Part shown: piece by piece, positions 23,557 to 34,705 of the stretch | Layout: every line of letters begins with the position of its first letter | Position numbering within the stretch: position 1 is the stretch's first letter | Assembly (NCBI RefSeq): GCF_963259705.1 | Contig: NC_081840.1 | Coordinates: 101,104,626-101,168,625 of the forward strand | Direction of reading: 5' to 3' | Source of the DNA: Myotis daubentonii | Taxonomy: Eukaryota > Chordata > Mammalia > Chiroptera > Vespertilionidae | DNA: 64,000 nt | Notes under the pieces: generated by a model | Told to the model about the DNA's origin: nothing | Seen by the model: the letters and a program-made list of their open reading frames with translations, nothing else | Database searches by the model: none | Made by a program: the position numbers and the translations under genes

Positions 23557-23909
23557 CAAAGTGTGCTGAACCACTGCTACTTTTACTTTGCGTAGAGGTA
23601 CTGCATGTCTGGGTCCCAGGTTGTGCTGTTCCTGTTCGAGTTATACTCCTATATAATTTTCTACAGAAGAGTTCATCATTGTCACTGTCATGTAGGAATG
23701 GTGTCCGAGGCCTAAAATGCCGCCATCTACATGACTTGATATTGACTAGTATCTGACTGAGGTCTTTAGAGAAAGATTTGTCCGAGGTATTTGTTTCTGA
23801 GGTAATGGCAGACTGATTGACTGGAGAATGTTGTGGTGAGGAAAGCATTTCCAAATCCAGATGGCGAAACATACTATCATAGTCTGAGTGAGCTCTGTCC
23901 AGTAAGACC
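23557..23909 (-). CDS. EPC1: EPC1 exon (largest internal but one)
   Basis: 353 nt with acceptor TTTTTAATAG|GG and donor TTTG|GTATG. It encodes about 118 residues from VLLDRAHSDYDSMFRHLDLE through SCRWRHFRPRTP to KSSSGSAHF. The block contains the conserved KSCRWRHFRPR motif and a Ser/Thr-rich tail. The first base completes AGG from the exon ending at 25436 and the last base starts the GCA of the next exon. Confidence 0.95.
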
Positions 23910-24338
23910 CTATTAAAAATAAGGCAGGAAACATGTATGTAAAATAGCTATTCAAAGTTTGTTTAAAAATTGTTTTTCTTTCTCTCCCCCAACTCCAAAA
24001 AGCCATTTCCTACTGAATATTTAAATTTGATTATTGCAATATTTGGCTATAATTTCAGTATCTAATAAAGGCTCTTTCTTTTACATTGCAATTATCTGAT
24101 TAAATAAGAGAGTACTCCACCTCAAAGAATAAGGTAAATATTTTATAACAGTAAGAGTTGTAACAGTTCTAAGGGTTGGTTGATCAGTTTAAGTTACTTG
24201 TAAAATATGAAAATACCTTTCTTTTCAAATTACTTTTAAACCAAAGATTTTCACTTCCATTACAAAGCACCAGAACACTTTGTAAAATGTTGCTAACATA
24301 TTTGTGCTCATATTTAAGTAAAGATTCCTTTTTTTGGG

Positions 24339-24350
24339 GGGGGGGGGGGA
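24339..24350. repeat. Poly-G run
   Basis: A tract of about 12 G follows a T run (TTTTTTTGGGGGGGGGGGG). It is intronic and unassociated with a recognisable element. Confidence 0.6.
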
Positions 24351-24559
24351 GAGCAGGTAGGAGAAAAGCATTAAAGGATATGTGATCTTTGGGATATGTT
24401 ATACCATTAAAATTTCTAATGGATAAAATATTTGAGATGTTACTAATATAAACTTTATAAATGACCTTATCATAAAATGTTAACACAAATCAATACTAGT
24501 ATAGAATAAAATATAGCCAAAATAGAGAATTCTCACAACTACTGATGCCAACGTAATGA

Positions 24560-24720
24560 TATGGGAAAAAGTACTACATAAAATGTATTTTGGAGATGGA
24601 AGGAGATTGAATTTTGGTTGGTGAAAACACAAAGCATGATGTATGATAGACCTGTACACTTGAAACAAATATAATTTATTAACATTGTCACCCCAATAGC
24701 TTTAATAAAATTAAAAAATA
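24560..24720 (+). mobile_element. L1 3' end fragment
   Basis: GATGTATGATAGACCTGTAC, ACTTGAAACAAATATAATTT and CAATAGCTTTAATAAAATT are the familiar L1 3' terminus with a polyadenylation signal. It is intronic and 5' truncated. Confidence 0.55.
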
Positions 24721-25435
24721 TGTGTTTTGATGCCCGGATAATTCTAAAGTAATGTTTAAGTGATAAGAACTTCAAACTAAAACTAAAAAAATAAAATAAA
24801 CATATGTCTAAGACATTAATTTAACATAAATCATATCCTTAAACGTCTTCTTGAAAGTATCTTATCTATTCTGCCTTTTAATTTTTTTCATATTTTACTT
24901 GAAAGCTTTCTTTTTCTTTGCTTTTATGCATTCTGCAATTCCTTCCCTTCCCCCATACAACTTCTCATACAAAGGCATAGAGTATGTTGGAATTCTGTCA
25001 GGTTTAAACAAAGAAAGGAAAGCAATTAGATCCTGACAATCTGGGATGTCAAGATCAGGTCATACATGAAACCTGGAGCCTTTTCACTGACAAGTTAAAC
25101 AACTCTGTACACTATATATGACACTTCCTAGTCTATTTAATCCTTTTTTTCATTATTTTCCAGAATTCCTGAAACGTTTGTAGTTTCTTTAACTTAATAC
25201 AATTTTATGCAATCATAACTTACACTTGCCTTTACCTGGTACCTTTTGTCAGAATTGTATCATGCATTAAAAGCTATATAAGAACCAGGAAGTAAGGCAA
25301 AGTATTTCAAACAAAAAATCAGTCAAGAATAGCAAATGGGAACAAATGAGCTACCCTAACCTTCACTTGAAATTTTAAATTCAACTACCCTAATTTCTAA
25401 AATGTCTCTATGCTTACAATACCAAAATACCTTAC

Positions 25436-25584
25436 CTTCCACCGCGCCCAACCCGTCTTCGTGCAAATCCAATACACCTTTGGGGTACGGTGAGGGTAGT
25501 TAAGCAGTATCTGTATCGCACATCTCCTAATCCTCCATCCTTAGGACTAGTCCAGGGCCAGTTGCCAGTCTGGTCTAAGTGAGG
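25436..25584 (-). CDS. EPC1: EPC1 exon
   Basis: 149 nt with acceptor TTTATTAAG|CCT and donor GGAAG|GTAAGG. It encodes PHLDQTGNWPWTSPKDGGLG followed by DVRYRYCLTTLTVPQR and CIGFARRRVGRGGR. The Arg/Gly-rich end (RRRVGRGGR) is basic and conserved. Phase 0 in, phase 2 out. Confidence 0.96.
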
Positions 25585-25677
25585 CTTAATAAAAAAATAA
25601 AAATAAAAAAAAAAAATTCTTATTTGGTCAGTTAAAGGTAAACAGTTCGTTATTTAAAAAGAAAGCCTGAAACTTAC

Positions 25678-25767
25678 AGCATAGTACTGACAGCCTGCTT
25701 TCCTATGGAAAGCAAATGGACCATCAGGATCATTCTCTTCCTCAGCTTCCGAAGAACCAGACAAAAC
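25678..25767 (-). CDS. EPC1: EPC1 exon (30 codons)
   Basis: 90 nt, exactly 30 codons, acceptor ACTTAAAG|GTT and donor ATGCT|GTAAGT. It reads VLSGSSEAEEENDPDGPFAF then HRKAGCQYYA. The acidic Ser/Glu stretch continues the SSDEEPLSQ end of the previous exon. Both borders are phase 0, so skipping would keep the frame. Confidence 0.95.
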
Positions 25768-25849
25768 CTTTAAGTAAAATGCAATGAGTCAAAAACACGT
25801 GATTTCCTACATTTCTCCTCTATATTAATAGAAAAATTCTTAAATCTAC

Positions 25850-26026
25850 CTGGGAGAGAGGTTCTTCATCTGAGCTGGGAAAATCATACTGATTTAAATC
25901 TTTAGCATTAAAGACTGGCAGTGCAGCAGGACTCGTCTGTTGAGGAGCAGCAACAGCAGATGATGGTAAGACTTTGGGCTTCTTTTCATATTTACGTTTA
26001 GGTCGGATAAGATCGGCTTTATCTTG
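25850..26026 (-). CDS. EPC1: EPC1 exon (59 codons)
   Basis: 177 nt with acceptor TTTATTGCAG|CAA and donor CCAG|GTAGAT. It encodes QDKADLIRPKRKYEKKPKVL through PVFNAKDLNQYDFPSSDEEP to LSQ. The basic PKRKYEKKPK cluster resembles a nuclear localisation signal (inference). The end is acidic. Phase 0 on both sides. Confidence 0.96.
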
Positions 26027-27065
26027 CTGCAATAAAGTTATGAGTTAATCAAACAACAGAAAACCATGTTCAACAAACCTGCAGTTTTGGGGAAGTTTTT
26101 AAAAGAAGTTTACTACTATAATGAAGGCATTCGTAATCACAGGAAGATACAAGACTCTTATGTTTTGTCATCTTACATTGTAAAGTCTTAGAATTTGGTT
26201 GATTTCTGTGAAAACATGAATATGTTCCTACAACCTAAACACAATCTGATAAAGTATTTTGTTCCAATTAAAGTAAGGAAAAGAATAAAAACGCTCTAGC
26301 TTCTAAAACCCTGTAACTGCAATTAGCATTTACTGCTGGCTCCTGTTTCTTTTTCTTAATTTCCTATAAAAATACTAGAAGATAATTTAAAAAAGGAGGA
26401 TATCTAGTTTTTATTCTAAAAAATTAACAAATCAATATGGGGAAAATATAATGAAAAAAATTTACATATACACAGAGCAGACTTCAGATTACTGTTAACA
26501 TAGTGGAAAATAAAGCCATAATACTAAGGTGTTAGGAAAATAAAGAGTAGTAAAGAATTACTACCAGCTAAATAATGAAGTCAGTCTGGAGTGGTGAATT
26601 TTGAGCAGTTTTAAAGGATAAAGATATGAAATTATTAAACAGGGGAAACACAGGGTAAAATACACAGGTAAGAGTGACTGAGCTGATGAACAAAGGGCAT
26701 GTTAGGAATATGTCTGGCAGGGACGGCAGACTGGGAGAGGCATGAATTTGATATGCAGGAAAAAGGAAAGAAAGATTATAGGCAAAAAATGGCATTTGTT
26801 GCCAAGAAAAATCATGGCAAGTACCATGGTTATGCAAATATGCTAAATATTTGTCAAGTTTTATGCAGTTTAGAGTATTATGGTTTCTAGGAAAAAGTTA
26901 ATTATTATTTACAAGCTCTACTGTTTTATCAACAGGCCAGTCTTGAATGAAAAGTTGGCTTTGCAGCATATTTCATGGTAGGATAAAGTTTTCTTTTTCA
27001 TTCTGATTTTAATGATAAAATACCACTCCATTATCAGCTACTATCAGCACAAAACTTTGTATCAC

Positions 27066-27225
27066 CTTATTAACTTTAAACTCCTTCACATCCACTGCTT
27101 CTTGGTGTTTAAATTGACTGCTATTAGTAATAGGGATGATGGGGATGGCATAAGTAGGTTTCACTGGCTGTCTCTGTGCCATAACCTCAGACATAATCTC
27201 TCCATTGTAGTCACCCAAATTATAC
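27066..27225 (-). CDS. EPC1: EPC1 exon
   Basis: 160 nt with acceptor ATAATTTCAG|G and donor AATAAG|GTGAT. The first base completes AGG from the exon ending at 30797. It then reads YNLGDYNGEIMSEVMAQRQP, a proline/isoleucine stretch, and ends FKHQEAVDVKEFKVNK. The donor GTGAT is weaker than the other donors in the gene. Confidence 0.95.
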
Positions 27226-27477
27226 CTGAAATTATAAAAAATAAAGTTTAAAAAGTTAGTTCTGTAGCAATTATTCTGACTATTAATAACTGAGATATAA
27301 TTATAAATATTGATGAGACTTGGTAAAATTAAACTTCGATTTATTTGCTGAATGTTCATTAACATGGGAGATTATATAATTCCTTTTGTTTCTTCCTTTT
27401 ACTTTTTGGCTTATAACTTTATCTTAGCACCATAAATAGAAGACTGTGGGTAAAAAAAAACAAAAGCTCAAATTTTT

Positions 27478-27555
27478 TTTAAAATTTTTATTTATTGATT
27501 TAAGAAAGAAAGGAAGAAAGGGGGTGGGGGGGAGGGAGAGAGAGAGAGAGAGAGG

Positions 27556-27609
<54 letters not shown>

Positions 27610-27740
27610 AAGAAACACTTTTGGTTGTTCCACTTATTTATGAATTCATTGATTGATTCTTCTATGTGCCCAGGAATAGAATCTGCAACCCTGTCATATC
27701 AGGATGATACTGCAACTAACTGAGCAACCCGGTCAGGGCA
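27478..27740 (-). mobile_element. Ves-related SINE with expanded (GA)n tail
   Basis: On the minus strand the tRNA-like head lies near 27740-27690 (TGCCCTGACCGGGTTGCTCA), followed by the body. The pyrimidine tract of the SINE has grown into a (CT)n run at 27534-27607. A poly(A)-like end lies near 27478. It is intronic, between the exons at 27066 and 30797. Confidence 0.7.
27534..27607. repeat. (GA)n microsatellite
   Basis: About 74 bp of nearly pure GAGA, broken once by GGGG. It grew from the pyrimidine tract of the surrounding SINE. Confidence 0.9.
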
Positions 27741-27775
27741 CAAAGGTTCAAATTTTAACTTAGTAGTTTTGGTGG

Positions 27776-27789
27776 AAAGATTTGGTAGA
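27776..27789. repeat. Target-site duplication, left copy
   Basis: AAAGATTTGGTAGA is repeated exactly at 30205-30218, bracketing the ORF1-only LINE copy B. The A-rich right copy merges with the poly(A) tail, so the length could be one or two bases different. Confidence 0.8.
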
Positions 27790-30204
27790 ACTGTTTGAGA
27801 AACCAAGATGGTGGCATAGGTAAACACCGGAAATTGCTGCCTCCCACAACAAATTTAAAAATACAACTAAAAAACAATATGGACATCATCCAGAACTACA
27901 GGAGGGCTGGCTGAGTGGAAATTCTACAACTAGAAGGAAAGAGAAAAGCACACTGAGACTCAGAGGAGGTGCGGAAGTGCAGAGGTACGGAGGCGCATGC
28001 GCAAGGGCTGGCAACTGAGAACGTGGCTGTATTTTTGAATCGGAAGGGAGTCACAAGCCCTCGACTGCTCTGAACTCCAGTTCCAGGTGAGTCTCTGGGG
28101 ACGGAGACTCATACGTGGAGGAACTGGACTGTCTGGCAGGAGGCAGAACTCTGAACTCAAGGGCGGCTTTCTCTCAAAGGTGCTTGCAGCGATTACCACG
28201 ACACTGAGACGTGGGACCCCTTAGGGCAGGACTGAGGATTAGCCATAGCTGTTTGCTCCGCCCTGTTGATTCCCTGAGACCCCGCCCCTCCCAAGCTGCA
28301 GCAGAGGCTTTTGCATATGAATGCCCTGGTCCTCTGGAATCTGAAAATTACCTAACAAATTGCAGCTGGGCCAGACAGACCCAGAACTTCCAAGAGAAGG
28401 CCCAAGGCCCCACAGCACCTTGCATTGCTTCACAGCTGGGCCTCCTTTGGACACCTCCAAACCCCAAACAAGGAAGGGGAATCTGTAGATCTCCTCGTAG
28501 CTCCTGCTGGGTAGCCTCAGGCAGAGACTAAATTAGCACCTCCTTAGATCCAAGAGCCAGTGTACCCAGTGGTTAGAGTGGGACCTTCCAATTACAACTC
28601 CTCAGATCCATAAGGGACACTCTCAGGGGGCAGACTCAGTGAGCACAAAAGCCCCACTGAAGCAAGTCTAGCCTCATAAGGGTGCCTTCAGCACAGAAGT
28701 TTTCCCACCGTAGACACAGCTGACTCTCATAGCCAATTGGCCTGGAGGTCAATTCCTCCTAGTGATACCTACAACAATCAAGGCTTAACTACAACAAGAC
28801 TGTGCACAAAGCCCACAAAGGGGTGCACCAAGAGTGTCCACCTCAGGTAATTGGGGAGGCTGAGCCACTGAGCCCTATAGGACACCTAGCACAGAAAGCC
28901 ACTCTACCAACACAGGGAAGCATAAAAAATGCGGAGACAAAGAAACAGGTCACAAATGACAGAAATGGAGGAAAGCAAACGACTGGATATAGAGTTCAAA
29001 ACCACACTTTTAAGGTTTCTCAAGAACTTTCTAGAAACCACCGATAAATTTAGTAAGACCCTCAAAAAGACTGGTGAGTCCGCCAATAAATGTAGTGAGA
29101 CCCTCAAGAAATCTAGTGAGACCCTCAAGGTTATGAAAAAGGACCAACTAGATATTAAGCATACACTGACTGAAATAAAGGATATTATGCAGAGTTCCAA
29201 CAGCAGACTAGAGGATCTCAAGAATCAAGTCAAAGATTTGAAATACGAAGAAGCAAAAAACACCCAACCTGAAAAGCAAAATGAAAAAAGAATCCAAAAA
29301 TAAGAAGATAGTTTAAGGAGCCTCTGGGACAGCTTCAAGCATACGAACATCCGAATTATAGGGGTACCAGAAGAAGAGAGATAGCAAGATATTGAAAACC
29401 TATTTGAAGAAATAATGACAGAAAACTTCCCCTACCTGGTGAAAGAAATAGACTTATTAAGTCCAGGAAGCGCAGAGAACTCCAAACAAAAGGAATCCAA
29501 AGAGGACCACACCAAGACACATCATAATTAAAATGCCAAGAGCAAAAGACAAAGAGAGAATCTTAAAAGCAGCAAGAGAAAGATAGTAAGTTACCTACAA
29601 GGGAGTACCCATATGACTGTCAGCTGATTTCTCAAGAGAAACTATGCAGGCCAGAAGGGAGTGGCAAGAAATATTCAAAGTGATGAATAGCAAGAACCTA
29701 CAACCAAGATTACTTTATCCAGCAAAACTATCATTCAGAATTGAAGGTCAGATAAAGAGCTTCACAGATAAGGAAAAGCTAAAGGAGTTCATCACCACCA
29801 AACCAGTATTACATGAAATGCTGAAAGGTATCCTTTAAGAAGAGGAAGAAGAAGAAAAAGGTAAAGATACAAATTATGAACAACAAATATGCATCTATCA
29901 ACAAGTGAATCTAAAAATCAAGTGAATAAATAATCTGATGAACAGAATAAACTGGTGATTATAATAGAATCAGGGGCATAGAAAGGGAGTGGACTGACTA
30001 TTCTTGGGGGGGGGGGGAAAGGGGTGTGGGGGATGCGGGAAGAGACTGGACAAAAATCGTGCGCCTATGGATGAGGACAGTGAGGGGGGGGGAGGTTGAG
30101 GGCGGAGGGTGGGGTGGGTACCGGGTGGAGGGGAGCTATGGGGGGAAAAAAGAGGAACAACTGTAATAATCTGAATAATAAAGATTTAATTAAAAAAGAA
30201 AAAA
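27790..30204 (+). mobile_element. ORF1-only L1-like (HAL1-type) element, copy B (long leader)
   Basis: About 2.4 kb, starting with a CCAAGATGGTGGCATAGG leader, a long 5'UTR of about 1.1 kb, then an ORF1 region (28929-29837). The 3'UTR has G runs (30006-30170) and AATAAAGATTTAATT plus poly(A). There is no ORF2. The 5'UTR is about 0.4 kb longer than in copies A, C and E and resembles that of copy D, so at least two subfamilies exist. A 14-bp target duplication flanks it. It sits in an EPC1 intron in the opposite orientation to the gene. Confidence 0.88.
28929..29837 (+). pseudogene. L1 ORF1p-like gene, multiply broken (copy B)
   Basis: The frame opens with MRRQRNRSQMTEMEESKRLD and runs 124 codons. 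It then hits an in-frame TAA just where the intact copy reads a glutamate/aspartate stretch. Further stops or small insertions follow near 29384, 29455 and 29585. The C-terminal 64 codons (29644-29837, LQPRLLYPAKLSFRIEGQIK region) are still open. The decay is heavier than in copies A, C and E, so this copy is older. Confidence 0.8.
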
Positions 30205-30796
30205 AAAGATTTGGTAGAGATGTTGAAGTTAATGCCTAAGATTAAGAACTTTCTGCTAATTTAAATTGCCTGTGTTATATACAAAACTAATTTTTCTGAA
30301 CTGAATCACAGGAAATTCAACAGTGGTTTTCTTTGGGGATTGACAGTAGGAAACAGGTGAGTAAGGCTTAAAGCTTTCACTGTTTATCTTGCTGAATGGT
30401 TATTTGAGTGTTAGGATTATGGCCTTTTCCTTTCTCCTTTATGTTTTTTTAAATCAGTACATTCTAGTAAATAACATAAAAAGTTTAAAATGACAAATAA
30501 TCTCTCTTAAAGCCATGTACCCACTCACATAAGGACAAAAAAAAAAAAAAGGTTTCAAAATGGAAATACCTGGCACATTTTAATTTTACTGAATACAATA
30601 ACTTTTAAAGAAAATAAAGAAAGGAATATATGTAAAATTATACAAAGGATATTATAGCACACATTTAAATAGTCTCTAATTATTATTAAAAGAAGATATC
30701 TCTGGACTAACAGATAATTGCTTAGGAAATAAATTAACTCAGTATACAAAATGCTTATAGTACCATACTTCCTACTGCTATTAAAATATACTTTAC

Positions 30797-30945
30797 CTCT
30801 TTTCCATAATTTCCAGTGTTAAGTGCAATAGCTCCCTTTTACTCTTTTCTCTTCTTTTTATCATCTCTAGAATAGTAACAGCCCGACTTAGATCTCGACG
30901 CAGCTTAAGCATTTTTTCGTAAGAGGCTTCATCGTTTTTGCGATT
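30797..30945 (-). CDS. EPC1: EPC1 exon
   Basis: 149 nt with acceptor ATTTTTGCAG|AAT and donor AAGAG|GTAAAG. It encodes NRKNDEASYEKMLKLRRDLS, a helical stretch RAVTILEMIKRREKSKRE, and LLHLTLEIMEK. The long charged helix fits the family's predicted coiled-coil character. Phase 0 in, phase 2 out (AG of AGG). Confidence 0.96.
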
Positions 30946-31018
30946 CTGCAAAAATAAAGGTCCTTATTTAATGTCAATAAGCACTTCTAGCTAGTGGCAT
31001 TCTGAACATAGCTACTGA

Positions 31019-31509
31019 TCCTATATAATAAAGAGGTAATATGCAAATTGACCACCAAAATTGACCACCACGCCCTTGCACAAGATGGCCTCCACAAGAT
31101 AGCCAGCAGGGGAGGGCAGTTGGGTGCGACCAGGCCTGCAGGGGAGGGCAGCTGGGGGGACCAGGCATACAGGAGAGGGCAGCTGGGGGGACCAGGCCTA
31201 CAGGAGAGGGAAGTTGGGGGGAGACGAGGCCTGCAGGGGAGGGCAGTTGAGGGCGACCAGGCCTGTAGGGGAGGGCAGTCAGGGGCAATTGGGCTGGGAG
31301 GGGAGCAGTTAGGCGTCGATCAGGCAGGCAGAGGAGTTGTTAGGGCCAATCAGGCAGGCAGGCAGGCGAGCAGTTGGGAGCCAGCAGTCCTGGATTGTGA
31401 GAGGGACGTCCGACTGCCGGTTTAGGACATCCCCCAAGGGGTCCCAGATTGGAGAGGGTGCAGGCTGGGCTGAGGGACCACTGCCCTATCCCCAGTGCCA
31501 GGTCTCTAG
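31019..31509 (+). mobile_element. Non-autonomous Helitron, intact ends
   Basis: The 491-bp element runs from TCCTATATAATAAAGAGG to CCAGGTCTCTAG, between A at 31018 and T at 31510. The interior (31110-31360) is a minisatellite of about 30-bp units on GGAGGGCAGxTGGGGGGACC. A TG/TA microsatellite follows immediately at 31510-31531. It is intronic, only 73 bp upstream (in gene direction) of the acceptor of the exon at 30797-30945. Confidence 0.88.
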
Positions 31510-31531
31510 TGTGTGTGTGTATATATATATG
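31510..31531. repeat. (TG)n(TA)n at a Helitron 3' end
   Basis: TGTGTGTGTGTATATATATA directly abuts the CTAG of the Helitron. Confidence 0.85.
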
Positions 31532-31815
31532 TTTTTGAAGGGTTAAGAGAGAATTTTAAAACATTGAAAGGGGGCATGGATCTCCAGGAAATCAAGTTTG
31601 TAAACGATTTTAAGCGGATGAAGATTAAAATATACCAACAGCTCCATAATGAGTCTTAAGGCCAAGTTATTTTAAATTAGTATTTTTCATTATATTGTAT
31701 ATAAAGTCTATTTAAACACAAATTAAAACACAACCTCCAGATACTGAGACATTCATAACTATAAATAGTTTTTCTTACATCAAAAACACGTAAAAAATTT
31801 CTCAAATTCACTTAC

Positions 31816-32022
31816 TTTTCGAGTCTGCATTTTTTCAGTTCGTCTTCTAAAAGCCACATAAGGATCATTTGTGCTAGAACCATCTCGCTTTTCTTGTTTT
31901 ACTGATGGGATAAGAGATGGCCCTCGACAGTTTTTTCTCTTTTTAATCCAGTATTCATAAACTTCTTTTATTAATTCATCATCTTCTTTTAGCAGTAATT
32001 TGGCTTCCTGCAGACTGACTGG
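31816..32022 (-). CDS. EPC1: EPC1 exon (69 codons)
   Basis: 207 nt with acceptor TTACATTTAG|CCA and donor CGAAAA|GTAAGT. It encodes PVSLQEAKLLLKEDDELIKE, then VYEYWIKKRKNCRGPSLIPS, then DPYVAFRRRTEKMQTRK. The YWIKKRK and DPYVAFRRR motifs are hallmarks of Enhancer-of-polycomb proteins and belong to the part that contacts TIP60 partners. Phase 0 on both sides. Confidence 0.97.
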
Positions 32023-32119
32023 CTAAATGTAAAATTATTATGTCATTTTCATATAATATACATATATAAGGTTCAAAGGTAATTTCAAATTTAAATGACA
32101 ACAATAAAAATAACAACAG

Positions 32120-32385
32120 TATTTATAATAGCAAACACAGAGTACCTTACATGCTAGTCATTGAGGTAGACGTTTTATACACATTATTTTATTTAATTTT
32201 CACAACAATCCCATGATATTTATCATATCTACTTTACAGATGAGAAAATTGAGGCACAGAGAAATATAAACATACTGCTCAAAACTATACAGGTTATAGT
32301 AGGCAGAGATAGGATATGACTTAATGCTTACTAACTCCAGAGCCTGCTCACTTAGCTCTCCCCCAACATTATACTATTGCCATAT
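32120..32385 (-). mobile_element. MIR SINE
   Basis: The plus strand holds the reverse MIR core: TTTATTTAATTTTCACAACA, TTTACAGATGAGAAAATTGA, GGCACAGAGAAAT and a loosely conserved head. It lies in the EPC1 intron between 32022 and 32450. Confidence 0.75.
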
Positions 32386-32449
32386 CAATGTAGATAGTTA
32401 TATAAATACACACATACACACACTTATTATATATTTAAGGAAGTTGTAC

Positions 32450-32595
32450 CTGCTGACCACTCCCTTTTTCTAGACGGTCAATCATCTCCTCAAACTGCAA
32501 TGGGCAGATGTCCATTTTCTTTTTCAGTTTATTCACGAATACTTCATCTTCAGAATCCAAATCATAGTCAGGCTGTTCAGCATCCAAACTAAAAG
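32450..32595 (-). CDS. EPC1: EPC1 exon, EPcA region
   Basis: 146 nt with acceptor TTCTGTCAG|CT and donor CAGCAG|GTACAA. The first two bases complete CCT (Pro) from the exon ending at 45159. It then reads FSLDAEQPDYDLDSEDEVFV, NKLKKKMDICPLQFEEMIDR and LEKGSGQQ. The DYDLDSEDE and PLQFEEMIDRLE motifs are the best-conserved core of the EPcA domain. Confidence 0.97.
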
Positions 32596-33309
32596 CTGAC
32601 AGAAGAAGCCATAAGCAATCATTTACTGTGTGCCTTCACTTGACAAACCCTCTCATAGTCTAGACAAAAACAAGACCTATACTTTCTAAAGAAATAAGAT
32701 TTTCTTCAAATTTTGTTTTCAGACACTCAATCTAAATTTATAGATGTTTCCTACACTTAAAGTTTAAGAAATGAAATTATATTTACTGTTAATATACATT
32801 ATAAAAGACAACAGATGTTACTCCACCCTCAAAAGCAAATAAACTAGGAAGCCATTATTAAAAACATAGATTATTAAATGTATTGGTTAGACTATATAAA
32901 AAGTTTTGTAGCTCATAAAATAGCGATTTCATATGGTTTGACATAACATAGAAAGATATCTTTATATAAGTTTGTTTCTAGAATATTTAAGTCCTAATTT
33001 ATATATTATTTAACTTCTTTACCAAAAGTTTAGGGTGTGGTATTTAAAGCTGAAGTGTGAGAGACACTGCCAACAAGTAATAGTTATCACTCAGTGAGTG
33101 AATTCCTGGCTAAGGAGGTTTGTTCCCTCATGAGACTCACTGTCATGGTGATAGAAATGTGAGGTGTTTCTTGTATTTGTCAAGATTTGAAAAAAAGAGG
33201 CAAGCACCACGGCTCTGTATTATAAAATGTCATTTAACTATTTATCAAAATGAGGCAAAGTTGACCAAAATAAAACTAAAATATTAAGTAGCTTGACATT
33301 GTAATTTCT

Positions 33310-33600
33310 CACAGCTTTTCCTTGCCCAATTCCTCTTAACTAACTTCCTATCACTTTAGAATCCAAATCCTTACAATTACATATATAAGGACCTTCTTGA
33401 TCTACCCTGTCCAATCTCATCCGTACTTTATGACCTAGCAATATAAAAATTCATATTTCATACAGCAAGTTATTTCATGTCTTCAGGCTTTTGCATTAAC
33501 CATTTCTTGCCTGTTCACCTAGCAAATGACTATTTATTCGTTTTAAAACTCAACCTGACATCAACTCCTGTCAAGTATAGCACAGGGAATATCGTCAATA
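33310..33600 (+). mobile_element. LINE-2 (L2) 3' fragment
   Basis: GACCTTCTTGATCTACCCTG, TGTCTTCAGGCTTTTGCATT and TTTTAAAACTCAACCTGACA follow the L2 3' pattern. Old and non-coding, inside an EPC1 intron. Confidence 0.6.
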
Positions 33601-33603
33601 ATA

Positions 33604-33719
33604 CAAAGTGGGGCAAGAATAGGTTTACAGTTGTGAGTACCTGAAACAGTTTATTCTTGTATTATTAATTATTGTATGTTTACCCATACAAACTGTAAAC
33701 CTACCTTTGCCATCCCCTG
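33604..33719. mobile_element. Tc1/mariner-like MITE flanked by TA
   Basis: A 116-bp element of the same kind as the one at 23222-23347. The left arm is CAAAGTGGGGCAAGAATAGG then TTTACAGTTGT; the right arm is ACAAACTGTAAACCTACCTT then TGCCATCCCCTG. TA flanks both ends (33602-33603 and 33720-33721). Confidence 0.75.
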
Positions 33720-33720
33720 T

Positions 33721-33850
33721 AATGTAATATCTACCTATGTATGGTATTGTAGGATTGCTGTGTAACTTGTGTAAATGTCTAACCACTATACTATACATCT
33801 GAAACTAATATAAAATAAATATTGAATGTCAACTATAATAAAATAAAAAT
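33721..33850 (+). mobile_element. L1 3' end fragment
   Basis: ACTATACATCTGAAACTAAT followed by ATTGAATGTCAACTATAATA and AAATAAAAATC is the usual L1 3' terminus. It directly follows the MITE. Confidence 0.6.
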
Positions 33851-34688
33851 CAAATATACTATTTTGTTTCATTTTCTATTTTGACCTATATCACACTTCT
33901 ATGGCATTCCCAATTTCCTAATTAAAGTAAATAAATATTAAGACTCCTTTATAAAAATCTGTTAACACCTTTGCACTCTTATTTTTTCTTTTTTTTTCTT
34001 TATTAATCTTTATTGTTGAGATTGTTACAGATGTCCCTCTTTTTTTCCCCCCTGTAGCTCCTCTCCACCTGCTTCACACCCCACCCCAGACCCCTGCCAC
34101 CCTATTGTCTGTGTCCATAGGTACTGCATACATACATATAAGATCTTTGCTAATCTCTTCCCACACCCCCATCCACACCCTCTTCCCTCTGAGAATTGTC
34201 AGTCTGTTCCATTTCCATGCCCGATTCTATTCCAACCACCAGTCTATTCTGTTTATCAGATTTTTTATTCACTTGATTTTTAGAATCAATTGTTGATAGA
34301 TATGTATTTGTTGTCACTTTGTTATTCATATTTTTTATCTTTATCTTTTTCTTCTTCTTCCTCTTCTTAAAGAATACCCTTCAGCATTTCATAATACTGG
34401 TTTGGTGGTGATGAACTCCTTTAGCTTTTTCTTATCTGTGCATCTCTTTATCTGACCTTCAATTCTAAATGATAACTTTGCTAGGTAAAGTAATCTTGGT
34501 TGTAGGTTCTTGGTATTCATCACTTGGAATATTTCTTGCTACTCCCTTCTGGCCTGCAAAGTTTCTGTTGAGAAATCAGCTGACAGTAGTATGGGCACTC
34601 CCTTGTAGGTAACTAACTGTTTTTCACTTGCTGCTTTTAAGATTCTCTCTTTGTCTTTTGCCTTTGGCATTTAAATTATGATGTGTCT

Positions 34689-34705
34689 TGGTGTGGTCCT
34701 CTTTG
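34689..34705. repeat. Target-site duplication, left copy (copy C)
   Basis: TGGTGTGGTCCTCTTTG, repeated exactly at 36623-36639. Confidence 0.92.

Noticed and set aside
27424..27643. Frames in the GA-rich stretch at 27.5 kb
   Set aside because: They are translations of (GA)n inside a SINE (SLSLSL, RERERE).
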